A DNA stretch of 64,000 bases from Calothrix sp. NIES-3974 (GCF_002368395.1 NZ_AP018254.1:62001-126000); one strand, 5' to 3'; positions 45,932 to 55,540 are shown, counted from the first letter of the stretch. Numbers and translations: made by a program. Notes: a model not told the origin generated them from the sequence alone.

Positions 45932-46495
45932 AGATATTGGAAATGTCGCCAAGTTCAAGTTGGGGGTAAGAACTAGACATAGCTAGTTAAAAAAGTTCAG
46001 AAAGTGAAGAGATTTAGAAGCAGTAAACCCGGATTTCCCACAAATTCCTAAAACTTTCAAGGAGTAGGGAACAGAAAGATAATTAAGCCCTGACTTCAGA
46101 CCTACCATTCGCTCGTGAGAAATACAGGTAAAATTCCTCCCTGAATATGAAAGGGTGGAAACATGGAAAATATCCTTGGGTTAGGCTGCATAGCGAACCA
46201 CTCCCAGTATAAATCCGATTACTTAGTAGTCCCCATCACCATGCGGAGAAAAAGGCAACCATTAACATTGAGATGAAAGCCATTCTGAGAAAATGCATCT
46301 GACAGAACTCAGCCAGCAATTATCCCTTGATGTGAGCAATTATGCATACAAATTGCCAATTGACTGCCAAAGTTGATAGTTAACGGTTGATTACCCAATT
46401 CCCATTTCCCAAGTTTCAGTAGATCAAACCTGAGTCAGTAAATTTACTCACTCAGTTTCCAGATGTAATCCTTGTATCGCAAATAAATAATTGTT
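45932..46495. other. Spacer between fbp and zwf, no tal gene
   Basis: No frame matching transaldolase or any other protein is present. The spacer has AT-rich sequence, a GGAGTAGGGAACAG word and GTTGATAGTTAACGGTTGA-type words. It may hold a separate promoter for zwf. Confidence 0.5.
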
Positions 46496-48025
46496 ATGGT
46501 CAGTTTGCTAGAAAATCCCCTACGCGTTGGTTTACAACAACAAGGGATGCCCGAACCCCAAATAATCGTGATTTTTGGCGCATCAGGAGACCTGACCTGG
46601 CGCAAACTCGTTCCCGCCCTCTATAAATTGCGCAAAGAACGACGCATCCCTCCCGAAACAACCATTGTCGGTGTCGCTCGTCGTGATTGGAGTCACGAAT
46701 ACTTCCGCGAACAAATGCGTAAAGGCATGGAAGAAGTTCACGGAGGTGTACACCCAGAAGAACTGTGGCAAGATTTTTGCCAAGGTCTATTTTACTGTTC
46801 TGGTAACATCGACAACACAGAAGATTACCAAAAACTCAAAAATTTCCTGGCTGAGTTAGATGAAAAACGGGGAACGCGGGGAAATAGAATGTTTTACCTA
46901 TCGGTTGCTCCCAATTTCTTCCCAGAGGCAATTCGTCAGTTAGGTACAGCCAAGATGCTGGAAGACCCCTACAAACATCGTCTGGTGATTGAAAAACCCT
47001 TCGGTCGAGATTTAGCCTCTGCGAAAAGCCTCAACGTGGTGGTGCAAAAATACTGTAAAGAGAACCAAGTTTACCGGATTGACCACTACCTAGGGAAGGA
47101 AACCGTTCAAAACCTGTTAGTATTTCGGTTTGCCAATGCGATTTTTGAACCATTGTGGAATCGCAGCTACGTTGACCATGTGCAAATTACCGTCGCCGAA
47201 ACAGTGGGAGTGGAAGACCGGGCTGGATATTACGAAACTTCAGGTGCTTTGCGGGATATGTTGCAGAATCACCTGATGCAGCTATTTTGTTTGACGGCGA
47301 TGGAACCACCGAACTCAATGGACGCGGATAGTATCCGCACGGAGAAGGTAAAAGTATTACAAGCAACTAGACTTGCAGATGTAAATAACCTAGATTTGTC
47401 GGCAATTCGCGGACAGTACAGCGCTGGATGGATGAAAGGGAAACCAGTTCCTGGGTATCATGAAGAACCTGGTGTTAACCCCCAATCAACAACACCGACA
47501 TTTGTGGCCATGAAATTCATGGTGGATAGCTGGCGTTGGCAAGGTGTACCGTTTTATTTGCGGACAGGGAAACGAATGCCGAAAAAAGTCAGCGAAATTT
47601 CCATCCATTTTCGTGATGTCCCCTCCAGGATGTTCCAATCTGCGGCTCAACAGAAAAATGCCAATGTGTTGGCCATGCGAATTCAACCGAATGAAGGGAT
47701 TAACTTGCGGTTCGACGTGAAAATGCCAGGAGCAGAATTTCGCACCCGTTCGGTAGATATGGACTTTACCTATGGTTCGTTTGGGATTCAAGCTACGGGA
47801 GATGCCTACGACCGTTTGTTTTTGGATTGTATGATGGGGGATCAAACCCTATTTACACGCGGTGACGAAGTAGAAGCTGCATGGCAAGTTGTCACCCCAG
47901 CCTTGAGTGTGTGGGATGCGCCCGCCGATCCGAATAGTATTCCTAAGTATGAAGCTGGAACTTGGGAACCTGTAGAAGCCGAGTTATTACTGAATCGAGA
48001 CGGACGACGGTGGAGAAGACTTTAG
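46496..48025 (+). CDS. zwf: Glucose-6-phosphate 1-dehydrogenase
   Basis: A 509-residue NADP-dependent enzyme that starts the oxidative pentose phosphate pathway, the main source of reductant in darkness and in heterocysts. The coenzyme motif is [20 protein letters not shown]. The substrate/catalytic motif is [13 protein letters not shown], and [13 protein letters not shown] is also present. The C-terminal [16 protein letters not shown] is typical. opcA follows 146 bases later on the same strand, so both are likely one unit. Confidence 0.97.
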   Translation: MVSLLENPLRVGLQQQGMPEPQIIVIFGASGDLTWRKLVPALYKLRKERRIPPETTIVGVARRDWSHEYFREQMRKGMEEVHGGVHPEELWQDFCQGLFYCSGNIDNTEDYQKLKNFLAELDEKRGTRGNRMFYLSVAPNFFPEAIRQLGTAKMLEDPYKHRLVIEKPFGRDLASAKSLNVVVQKYCKENQVYRIDHYLGKETVQNLLVFRFANAIFEPLWNRSYVDHVQITVAETVGVEDRAGYYETSGALRDMLQNHLMQLFCLTAMEPPNSMDADSIRTEKVKVLQATRLADVNNLDLSAIRGQYSAGWMKGKPVPGYHEEPGVNPQSTTPTFVAMKFMVDSWRWQGVPFYLRTGKRMPKKVSEISIHFRDVPSRMFQSAAQQKNANVLAMRIQPNEGINLRFDVKMPGAEFRTRSVDMDFTYGSFGIQATGDAYDRLFLDCMMGDQTLFTRGDEVEAAWQVVTPALSVWDAPADPNSIPKYEAGTWEPVEAELLLNRDGRRWRRL

Positions 48026-48171
48026 GAAAAGAGATCGGAAACAGGAGAAAAAAAGAGATTTATTTTTCTTCTTTGCTGTTTGTCTTCTCCCTACTCCCCA
48101 AATTGGATTTGATTTTTTTGACTAACAAGATTTCACAGCAAACTCACGTATTGTATTATTGACGTATTATT

Positions 48172-49533
48172 ATGGTTTCCCAAGCTCCGACGATTTACTC
48201 ACTGCAACCGCCCAAGGATATTTCTCTCAGCGATATTGAGGCTGAATTAAGTCAAATTTGGCAAAGTTATGGCATTGCAGGTGAGGAAGGTACACTTCCG
48301 GCTGCCACTAGGGCAACAACTTTTACCCTAATTGTTTATGAGCCAGAAGAAACCCAGCAATTGCTGGCGGCTCTAGGTTTTTATACTGGACCAATTGATG
48401 GAATTCTCGGGCCACAAACAGAATCAGCCCTACGGGAGGCTCAAAAAGCGTTTCATATTCCTGAAACGGGTAAGGCAACTCCGGATACGGTGACGGTGTT
48501 AAGGGGTGAAGTTGCTAAACTCAAAGCGGCGGGAAAGGTTGCCACTAATGTGAGTGCAGATAGTAAAAGTCCCCGAATTGCCGACGAAATTGCCCTGCGT
48601 AACCCTTGTCGAATTGTCACCCTATCGCCAATGGCGGGGGATGATGAAGGGGTAAAGGCACAAGTTGCTGCCTATTGTCCGATTCAAAAGCAACAATCTA
48701 GTACTTTGATTTGTTGTGAATATATTACCTTGACTGGTACAGCAACGGCTTTGGAACGGATTGGTGGTATGGTTCCAGCCTTGTTGATTGGTGGTTTGCC
48801 GAAGTTTTTATGGTGGAAGGCGACTCCCAATCCGAATAATCCCCTATTTAAGCGGTTGGCGGCTGTTTGTAATAACGTGATTGTGGATTCGTGCAATTTC
48901 AACGAACCAGAAAGCGATTTAATTAATTTACAGACTTTAGTGGAAAGTGGTATTCCGGTGGCGGATTTGAATTGGCGCAGATTGGCTGCTTGGCAGGAAT
49001 TAACTGCCGAGGCTTACGACCCACCCCAACGTCGAGCCGGTTTATTGGAGGTGGATCGGGTAAATTTGGATTACGAAAAGGGTAATCCAGCCCAGGCGTT
49101 TTTATATTTGGGTTGGTTGGCTAGTCGTTTGAATTGGCATCCGGTTGCCTATGAGCGGGAAATCGGTGATTACGATATTACCCGTGTCCGCTTTGTCGCC
49201 AAAGACCAACGCCAGATTGAAGCGGAATTAGTGGGTGTACCCGTGGGTGATGCGGGGGAAATTCCTGGAGATTTGACTGCATTACGTTTAAATTCGACTA
49301 ATTCCCAGGCGAATTGCAGTACGGTGATTTGCTCAGAAACCGGTGGCTGTATGCGCATGGAAACCCAAGGTGGTGCCCAGTCTGCGGGTTTATTCCAGCA
49401 GGTGACATCTTTGTCGGAACAAAAAGCTGAAGCTTTGTTAAGTCAACAGGTGCAACGTTGGGGACATGAAACTTTATTTGAGGAAAGTTTACATGTGACA
49501 GCCCAGTTTCTCAAATTAGGGGTTTCTAAATAG
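48172..49533 (+). CDS. opcA: Glucose-6-phosphate dehydrogenase assembly protein OpcA
   Basis: A 453-residue allosteric activator of G6PDH that also links it to redox control by thioredoxin. A peptidoglycan-binding-like module lies at about 60-115 (QQLLAALGFYTGPIDGILG then TESALREAQKAFHIPETG), followed by the OpcA domain: NPCRIVTLSPMAGD, CCEYITLTGTATALERIGGMVPALLIGGLPKFLWWKA-type block, VIVDSCNFNEPE and the C-terminal VICSETGGCMRMETQG with two cysteines. No signal peptide is seen, so the PG-binding-like module is probably used as a protein-contact fold in the cytoplasm. Confidence 0.93.
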   Translation: MVSQAPTIYSLQPPKDISLSDIEAELSQIWQSYGIAGEEGTLPAATRATTFTLIVYEPEETQQLLAALGFYTGPIDGILGPQTESALREAQKAFHIPETGKATPDTVTVLRGEVAKLKAAGKVATNVSADSKSPRIADEIALRNPCRIVTLSPMAGDDEGVKAQVAAYCPIQKQQSSTLICCEYITLTGTATALERIGGMVPALLIGGLPKFLWWKATPNPNNPLFKRLAAVCNNVIVDSCNFNEPESDLINLQTLVESGIPVADLNWRRLAAWQELTAEAYDPPQRRAGLLEVDRVNLDYEKGNPAQAFLYLGWLASRLNWHPVAYEREIGDYDITRVRFVAKDQRQIEAELVGVPVGDAGEIPGDLTALRLNSTNSQANCSTVICSETGGCMRMETQGGAQSAGLFQQVTSLSEQKAEALLSQQVQRWGHETLFEESLHVTAQFLKLGVSK

Positions 49534-49662
49534 GGTCTGCTGTTCGCGAAGCGCAGCCCTAGCTGTAAAAGCCTTTGAGTGAGGGTAGGGAACAGTCCGT
49601 GATGGAAGTAGGGAATAGTTTTTACCCAACTATTCCACTTTTCACAAGACCCAATAAATTAT

Positions 49663-49756
49663 GGCGCTGCTGAATACAATATGAATTAAAAATTTTACGT
49701 TGTGTAGAGACGTAGCATCGCTACGTCTCTACGACGATTATGGTTTCAATACAAAA
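49663..49756. repeat. Family A element
   Basis: Left arm GGCGCTGCTGAATACAATAT, hairpin GTAGAGACGTAGCATC / GCTACGTCTCTAC (about 49703-49731), then ACGATTATGGTTTCAATACA. The right terminus is diverged. It sits between opcA and a convergent aminotransferase gene and could act as a shared terminator. Confidence 0.7.
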
Positions 49757-49816
49757 TGTAAACATTATATACACCAGTTGGGTGGGTGAGGACGCTAGTT
49801 CTTAACCCACCATTGT

Positions 49817-50986
49817 TTATTGGGTTTTGAGGAATTCGCTGATTTGGTGAGCAGCTTGTTCGAGAACAGAGGGTGGTTGGACGAGGGCAAAGCGAACGTA
49901 GCCTTCACCGTGTTTGCCAAATCCTGCACCGGGGGAAGCGGCGATACCGGTTTTTATGACGAGGTTGGTGCAAAATTCGATGGAGCGATCGCACCATTTT
50001 GATGGTAAGGGAAACCAGACGTACATGGTGGCTGGGGGTGAGGGTAGATTCCAACCATGATGATGGAGAGCGTTGAGGAATGCGTCACGACGTTGACGGA
50101 AAATGGCTGTAGATTGGCTAACTCCCGTTTGGGGTCCGGTGAGGGCAGCGATCGCACCGTTTAGTATACCGAGGTATTGGTTGAAGTCAACGGTGGCTTT
50201 GACCTGTTTGAGGGCTGTGATTAATTTTGCATTACCGATGGCATAACCAATTCGGAATCCACCCATGTTGTAGGATTTGGAAAGGGTAAAAAATTCTATC
50301 GAGGTTTGTTTGTCCCGGTCTGCTTGGAAGATGGATGGGGCGACACCAGTAAATACTAGGTCTACGTAGGGAAAATCGTGGACAAGTACGATATTATGTT
50401 GTAGACAAAATTCAACGGCGGTTTGGAAAAATTCCAGAGGTGCGATCGCAGTTGTGGGATTATGGGGATAACTCAATACCATCATCCTCGCTTTATTTAA
50501 TACCTGCCCAGGTATTTCCGTTAAATCAGGTAAAAATTTATTTTCTGCTCGCAGTGGCATGGGATAAATTAAACCACTGGCGAGGTAAACTCCCCCAGCG
50601 TGGGAGGGATAACCAGGGTCAAGTAGTAGGGCATAGTCACCCGGATTGAGGATGGCAAGGGGTAAATGGGCTGTACCCTCCTGGGAACCAATCAAGGGTA
50701 AAACTTCAGTCTCCGGGTCAACAGGGATACCAAACCTTTGTTCGTACCAATTGGCAACCGCCTGACGAAAGGCTTGCGTACCGTTAAACAGAAGATAACC
50801 GTGGGTTGTCGGGTCTGATAGGGATTGGGCGATCGCGTTAATTATATGACTGGACACTGGCAAATCAGAAGAACCCATAGACAAATCAATGATTTGCTGT
50901 CCTGCTGCTCTTGCCAATCCTTTAGCCCGATCCATATCGGCAAAAACATTGGACTGCAAGGGTTCTAAACGGTGCGCAAACTGCAT
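49817..50986 (-). CDS. Class I/II aminotransferase (LL-DAP aminotransferase-like)
   Basis: The protein has 389 residues from ATG 50986 (MQFAHRLEPLQSNVF); a more distal start at 51010 adds eight residues. It is a fold-type I PLP enzyme: IIDLSMGSSDLPVSSHI, YPSHAGGVY, SYPHNPTTAIAP, DFPYVDL and the PLP lysine in TLSKSYNMGGFRIGYAIG. The SKSYNM lysine context is shared with bacterial aspartate and LL-diaminopimelate-type aminotransferases. Substrate cannot be fixed from sequence alone. Transcribed alone, opposite to opcA. Confidence 0.9.
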   Translation of the reverse strand: MQFAHRLEPLQSNVFADMDRAKGLARAAGQQIIDLSMGSSDLPVSSHIINAIAQSLSDPTTHGYLLFNGTQAFRQAVANWYEQRFGIPVDPETEVLPLIGSQEGTAHLPLAILNPGDYALLLDPGYPSHAGGVYLASGLIYPMPLRAENKFLPDLTEIPGQVLNKARMMVLSYPHNPTTAIAPLEFFQTAVEFCLQHNIVLVHDFPYVDLVFTGVAPSIFQADRDKQTSIEFFTLSKSYNMGGFRIGYAIGNAKLITALKQVKATVDFNQYLGILNGAIAALTGPQTGVSQSTAIFRQRRDAFLNALHHHGWNLPSPPATMYVWFPLPSKWCDRSIEFCTNLVIKTGIAASPGAGFGKHGEGYVRFALVQPPSVLEQAAHQISEFLKTQ

Positions 50987-51072
50987 TTTTTTAATGGTGT
51001 ATTCAATCAAAAGTGAAAATATAAGGCGGAGGGGATACAGGTAGCTAATAATATTATTCGCAAAATCAAGTA

Positions 51073-51206
51073 TGTATACTTTAATCTGTCAATAGGTCAG
51101 CTTTTTGTTGAGATGGTTAACGCTGGAAGGGACATCACATTGCCATTTCTCTACTATTAACTATCAACAAACCAAAAAGGAAATATATCAGCGTGCAAAG
51201 TATACA
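51073..51206. repeat. Family E inverted-repeat element
   Basis: The ends TGTATACTTTAATCTG and GCGTGCAAAGTATACA are inverted around TGTCAATAGGTCAGC...CCAAAAAGGAAATATATCAG. It is the second copy of the element at 43197, with a different centre (ACATTGCCATTTCTCTACTA). Confidence 0.75.
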
Positions 51207-51254
51207 TGTTATTTTTTACCCATCTCCTCCGCTTGCAATCAGAAAAATCCCTGA

Positions 51255-51587
51255 TTAACCCTCCAAATGGGGGGCAATCAAATTGATAATTTTATCTTTA
51301 GTGAGTGCGCCTTCAGAGGAAACTAAAACCTTTTCTCCCTGAAGAAGTCGTAAAGCTGGTACGCCTTCCACTTGATATTGCTTAACAGCGACGGGATTAG
51401 GATCAACTTCCATTTTGACGACTTTGAGTTTTTCGGCATAGGTATCGGCAATGGAATTGATCTGGGGGGACATGAGTTGGCAAGGACCACACCATGATGC
51501 CCAAAAATAGACTAATACAGGCTGTTCAGATTTTAAAACTTCGGTTTCAAATTCTGCATCCGTTATGGTGAGAACACCCTTACTCAT
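51255..51587 (-). CDS. Thioredoxin
   Basis: The protein has 110 residues from ATG 51587 (MSKGVLTITDAEF); a further ATG at 51602 is less like the family. The active site is WCGPC (C33, C36), preceded by VLVYFWAS. The cis-proline loop is EGVPALRLLQG. It reduces disulphides in target enzymes in the cytoplasm. The partly divergent C-terminal half (VEVDPNPVAVKQYQ-like) suggests a minor thioredoxin isoform rather than the main m-type, by inference. Confidence 0.93.
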   Translation of the reverse strand: MSKGVLTITDAEFETEVLKSEQPVLVYFWASWCGPCQLMSPQINSIADTYAEKLKVVKMEVDPNPVAVKQYQVEGVPALRLLQGEKVLVSSEGALTKDKIINLIAPHLEG

Positions 51588-52012
51588 TGCTGTCTCCATC
51601 AACTTGTTTCAACAATCAAATTTACAGATTTGGCCGAGGTGGCACACCAATTAATCTATCCCAATCCGTTACCGTAAAACCACTGTGCCTGAAAATGAAC
51701 TGCACATTGTGGATTATCACCAAGTATGCCCTGAGACTATTATGGTTACATTCAATCCCTGATTCAACTGGGTTTTTACGTAGTTTGAGGTTGCGAGGAT
51801 AGTGGTTAATATCCCAGTTTCCAGGTTATCTCAGTATATTTTGGAATTCCTGTTAATTTCTGGTTTTTCGTCTTCCCAACATTGTGTAGAGTTTATTAAT
51901 TAACACTTACTTGATCAAGTTTATTCTCAAGTTCAATCGAGTCTATACGTGATTTGTCAGTCGTGCAAACCATCATTATCCTGTCTCATTGGTGAGTTTG
52001 AGTCATAAACAA
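51588..52012. other. Spacer between divergent genes
   Basis: No gene or clear element. It separates thioredoxin (minus) from the secreted basic protein (plus) and should hold two promoters. The small RNA Yfr1, often near trxA in cyanobacteria, was looked for by its ACTCCTCACAC core and not found here. Confidence 0.4.
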
Positions 52013-52444
52013 ATGCTAACAATCAACACTTCTAACACATTCAATAAATTATCTGGATTTGTAATTCCCTGCCTTGCCCTAGGTGGTGTAATTTCCGCAA
52101 CAACAACACCAGCTAATGCGAGGGAAAATACTTGCCAACCGGAATGTGAAAATGAAATAGGGGCATTACCAACTCTGACGAAATCCGGTCACAAAGATTG
52201 GCAAAAAAACTTTAAAAAACATCAAAGACAATGGATCAGAAATCAACAACAATGGCAGCAAACGTCAATTTATCGCCCTTCCCAAATTAACTGGTCATCC
52301 AATTACAATTACATATTCAAACCCCAACCGCAGTATAATTATTATCTACGGGAATTAGAACGCAATCAAAGGCGATCGCGCAAACAATATGAGCGCATTC
52401 TCAGGGAGCAGCAACGACAACTACGCAAAATTTGGGGTCTTTAA
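52013..52444 (+). CDS. Exported Arg/Gln-rich protein, hypothetical
   Basis: The protein has 143 residues from ATG 52013 (MLTINTSNTF). A signal peptide spans about residues 1-35, with a cleavage-like site TTPANA-RENT. Two cysteines follow closely (CQPEC). The mature part is strongly basic and rich in Gln, Arg, Tyr and Trp (KHQRQWIRNQQQWQQ; ELERNQRRSRKQYERILREQ), which suggests a long helix. No family is recognised. The export prediction is by eye. Confidence 0.65.
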   Translation: MLTINTSNTFNKLSGFVIPCLALGGVISATTTPANARENTCQPECENEIGALPTLTKSGHKDWQKNFKKHQRQWIRNQQQWQQTSIYRPSQINWSSNYNYIFKPQPQYNYYLRELERNQRRSRKQYERILREQQRQLRKIWGL

Positions 52445-52572
52445 TTATCGCGAGACCGGATTTTAGTTCACCCTGTCTGTAACCTCCGTCAAGGGATCAC
52501 CTTTGCTGACTTTAAGCCACATCAGTCACTGCGATCGCGAATTGCGTCCGATGCAGAGGTGACAACAAACGC

Positions 52573-53073
52573 TTACTGTAATTCCCTAACTTGCCTCAGA
52601 GCCTCATTATAAACCTGCTGACTCAAGCGAAACTTAGCCGCAGTTTGCAAGGCATCAAGCTGTTCTTGCAAGTTAAAAATCACTCCTTGCCGTTTTGCCC
52701 AAATCAGGAGACCTAAAGTACCCAGTATCGGCAAATTCATGCGTCGTGCAACTTGTCGCGCTTTCTTCTCATCCAACAACAAAGCTTCTGAAGGTTGCTC
52801 AAGCCATAAGGTGATCGCCTCCGCTTCACCTTGATCCAAATTTTGTTGCAGCACTGATATTAACGTCTTGTTCTCCGCTTCTTGGATGGACAGCCAAGTG
52901 TTTAAGCCTGCTGCAACTTCTACCGCTCCTGTTCGCCCTGCTCCAGTTTCCACAACTTCGCACCACACTGCTCGTGGAATCAGAATTCCGTCTGGAAATC
53001 GCTGTGTTAACACAGATAGTTGCCCAATGCTACTCAGGGCAATCAAGACAGAAGAGTTGCTAATAGCTCTCAA
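52573..53073 (-). CDS. DUF3368 PIN-like toxin candidate
   Basis: A 166-residue protein. PIN-like residues are visible in SNSSVLIALS (near N-terminus), LDQGEAEAI (Glu) and ALLLDEKKAR (Asp), the pattern of DUF3368 proteins, which are PIN-related and paired with UPF0175 antitoxins. The first motif has Asn-Ser-Ser where PIN enzymes usually have an Asp. It starts at TTG 53073, overlapping the antitoxin stop (TTGA), so translation is probably coupled. RNase activity is inference. Confidence 0.8.
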   Translation of the reverse strand: MRAISNSSVLIALSSIGQLSVLTQRFPDGILIPRAVWCEVVETGAGRTGAVEVAAGLNTWLSIQEAENKTLISVLQQNLDQGEAEAITLWLEQPSEALLLDEKKARQVARRMNLPILGTLGLLIWAKRQGVIFNLQEQLDALQTAAKFRLSQQVYNEALRQVRELQ

Positions 53074-53330
53074 TCTAACTGCTCCAACGTATTTAAGTCA
53101 CTTTCTAGTTCTTCTAAATCGTAACTACGCTCGATTCCCTCATCTCCAAGTAGCGAGTGAAACTCCCATTTTGTCATTTGTGCTAGCTCACGCGCCTTTC
53201 CAAAAGAGAGCAATCCCTTTTGGTATAATCGAATTGCTAATTCTCGTTGCACACGAGAGAGGCGTTCTGAAGGTGGAAGTTGAAGAGACTCCGCAACCTC
53301 GTTTGAAATCTCAAGAACTAGTCTGCTCAC
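53070..53330 (-). CDS. UPF0175 antitoxin-like protein
   Basis: An 86-residue protein starting with GTG (MSRLVLEISNEVAESLQLPP). The UPF0175 pattern is clear: RVQRELAIRLYQKGLLSFGKARELAQMTKWEFHSLLG, a ribbon-helix-helix-like or small helical DNA-binding module. It ends in a TTGA overlap with the downstream DUF3368 gene, as usual for this toxin-antitoxin-type pair. It probably represses its own operon, by analogy. Confidence 0.85.
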   Translation of the reverse strand: MSRLVLEISNEVAESLQLPPSERLSRVQRELAIRLYQKGLLSFGKARELAQMTKWEFHSLLGDEGIERSYDLEELESDLNTLEQLD

Positions 53331-53454
53331 CCTTGCCTCCTAAGTCTTGACCTAATTTTAAGTATATCCTGAAAATTGCCATCTGGGTAATAGGCTCTGC
53401 ACTTCGAGACAGACTTGCTTAATATACAAACTGAATACTCCTTTAGACCTGTAA

Positions 53455-53667
53455 ACTCTGCAAATCTCCATCAGTGGAATAATTCATACTGACGAAGCCA
53501 GACTGGACTTTTTCTCTAATGCGGTCGATATTATTACTCGGTGTATTGATTTAAATTACCCAATTTTCGAGGTAAATACAAGCCTTTTAGTGCATTCCTC
53601 GCGCATATCCCGAAATTTTCCGGATATTTTTACCCTGAAACCAGTTTACGAAAATTATCCGAGTTGA
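53455..53667 (+). pseudogene. Coding relic, unidentified
   Basis: A 70-codon frame without ATG reads TLQISISGIIHTDEARLDFF, SNAVDIITRCIDLNYPIFEV, NTSLLVHSSRISRNFPDIFT, LKPVYENYPS, then TGA. It looks like the end of a real protein, but no start or upstream part is found. The rest of 53331-53808 has no gene. Confidence 0.35.
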
Positions 53668-53808
53668 GCGATCGTAGCGAAGGGTATAGCTAGCTATTTA
53701 CTGAGATTTTGCTGACCAATTCAATTATATACCAAGATATTTCCGCAGTCCGCTCCAAGTGAATCATTAGCCCATAAAATTTAGACCCTATTGCTTGAGA
53801 GCTATATT

Positions 53809-54417
53809 CTACAAACCATTATTTGAAGCTAAAGTTGCGACTACAGTAGGAGTATTTTGGAAATATCCTTGATTTTGCTGGGGTTGTCGTTGAGGATCTT
53901 GATCTGAAGTCTGCTGTCCACAAAATGCTAATAGAAATATAATGATTAACCCCAGCACCCAACACCCAATCGGAGGAGGATCTGAACCTTCTAACATCTC
54001 TATTGCTGATCGAGTATGACGCTTGATCTCTGATAAATGCCCGTTCAAACCCAAATGATCCTCTGTAACTTGAAGAGATCGGTTATTCACAGTATAGTTC
54101 ACAGGATAGTTTAGTATTTCATAATTCCATCTTTGAGGGCCAATCTTATGTAAAGAGTCGTTGATGACTGTATTCTCTTCAGAATCTATAACAAATCTAG
54201 ATTGACTTTTTGTATAAATATTTTCTGAATCTACTTTTATATGTGGTATGTGTGGTGGGAGCTGAACTTCATGTTGAAGCTTGATTTTGCCAGCTATGGG
54301 AAATTGATTCTCAGAAATACGAGATGCAGCTTCTGCATGTCGCAGAATTGCTTCTAAATGATCCCGTAGGTTTGGACTCCCAGTGTATTGTGAAAAGCTA
54401 AACTCTCGCGGTTTCAT
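53809..54417 (-). CDS. C-tail-anchored-like protein, hypothetical
   Basis: A 202-residue frame with ATG start (MKPREFSFSQYTGSPNLRDH). It is soluble and polar to about residue 148. One hydrophobic segment follows (about 150-168, GCWVLGLIIIFLLAFCG), then a Gln/Pro-rich tail of about 35 residues. The central part (DHLGLNGHLSEIKRHTRSAIEML) may be helical. No family is recognised. It is probably a membrane-anchored protein with its N-terminal domain in one compartment. Confidence 0.65.
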   Translation of the reverse strand: MKPREFSFSQYTGSPNLRDHLEAILRHAEAASRISENQFPIAGKIKLQHEVQLPPHIPHIKVDSENIYTKSQSRFVIDSEENTVINDSLHKIGPQRWNYEILNYPVNYTVNNRSLQVTEDHLGLNGHLSEIKRHTRSAIEMLEGSDPPPIGCWVLGLIIIFLLAFCGQQTSDQDPQRQPQQNQGYFQNTPTVVATLASNNGL

Positions 54418-54691
54418 ACTGACTTCTCCTCTTAGCTAAAGAAGTGCTCCACCCTTAGATTAGCTCTTTTGGGTGAGTAGAAGTGCTTATGTAACAAAAA
54501 TCAAAGTGTTAACTTGCAAATGTGCTTTCTACAGAATGCTCTGGTGGGTTTCTTCGCGTCTACTTCAAGCTGTAACCTGAAAAATTGCTTATATTTTCAA
54601 ATCTCAAATGATTGCAAACTCAGTGCTGCGGCTTTTTCAAGCAAACTTGGGTATAACTGTTGACAGGGTTTTAAGCTTAGTTTTCCGATAA

Positions 54692-54719
54692 AATACCGTC
54701 TTCCGAGGAAAACGGTATT
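54692..54719 (-). terminator. Vipp1 terminator
   Basis: On the minus strand AATACCGT and ACGGTATT form an 8-bp stem around TTTCCTCGGAAG, whose TTCC/GGAA can extend the fold. A TTTTAT run follows. It lies 33 bases after the vipp1 stop codon. Confidence 0.7.
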
Positions 54720-54751
54720 CATTAAATATACTTAATATCTAGATACTTAAT

Positions 54752-55540
54752 TTACATTTGGTCAAGTTGTTTACGTAACTCTTCCAATTCCTTATCTACC
54801 ACTTGGTTAGATTGGGATGCTGGTTGGGAGGGGGTGGTGGTAGCTTCTGTTTGAGCTTGGGGTAATGCTTGTTGTTCCGGTGCGGGAGCAAGGGAAGCTT
54901 TCAGAGCTGCGAGTTCGTCGTCAATATCGCTACCCGATTCTAGGGCTGCAAATTGCATTTCCAGGTCATTACTAGCTAGTTCCGCAGCCGATTGCGCTCG
55001 TGCTTCCTGCATGAGGACTTTTTCTTCCATCCGCTCGAATGCAGCCATCGCGCTATTGGTATTCATACTCTGCACCATACCCTGTAGTTGCTCTTGGGCT
55101 TTGGCGGAGGTAATACGGGCTTTGAGCATTTCTTTCTTGGTTTTTGCTTCGGAAATTTTGCTCTCTAGCTGAATTAGGTTGCGTTTGAGGGATTCAACCT
55201 GGACGATTTGTTGATCTAAACTAGCTTTGAGGGCAGCTGAGGATTCGGTAAAGGTTTTTTTGCGCTCCAGAGCTTGTCGGGCTAAATTCTCATCACCTTT
55301 TTGGATAGCTAATTGGGCATTACGCTGCCACTTATTAATTTCACTTTGGGCATCATTATATTGCTTTTCTGTGCGTTTTTGGGCTGCGATCGCCTGTGCA
55401 ACTCCTTGACGCAGTTGGACTAAATCCTCCTGCATTTCCAGAATCGCTTGCTCCAGCATCTTTTCTGGGTCTTCAGCCTTACTAACCAAATCATTTAAAT
55501 TCGCACTAACGACCCGTTTAATCCGATCAAATAATCCCAT
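54752..55540 (-). CDS. vipp1: Vipp1/IM30, thylakoid membrane maintenance protein
   Basis: A 262-residue ESCRT-III/PspA-family protein. N-terminal amphipathic helix MGLFDRIKRVVSANLNDLV, then long coiled coils with EDPEKMLEQAILEMQEDLVQLRQ. After about 220 a flexible Gln/Pro/Thr-rich linker leads to a final helix (VVDKELEELRKQLDQM). That extra C-terminal helix separates Vipp1 from PspA. It forms rings and rods that bind and remodel thylakoid and plasma membranes. A pspA paralogue lies 176 bases upstream on the same strand. Confidence 0.93.
   Translation of the reverse strand: MGLFDRIKRVVSANLNDLVSKAEDPEKMLEQAILEMQEDLVQLRQGVAQAIAAQKRTEKQYNDAQSEINKWQRNAQLAIQKGDENLARQALERKKTFTESSAALKASLDQQIVQVESLKRNLIQLESKISEAKTKKEMLKARITSAKAQEQLQGMVQSMNTNSAMAAFERMEEKVLMQEARAQSAAELASNDLEMQFAALESGSDIDDELAALKASLAPAPEQQALPQAQTEATTTPSQPASQSNQVVDKELEELRKQLDQM

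Noticed and set aside
51588-52012. Yfr1 small RNA next to the thioredoxin gene
   Set aside because: The conserved single-stranded core ACTCCTCACAC was not found; a similar word at about 21012 (ACTCCTCACAG) is in the wrong context and lacks flanking stems.
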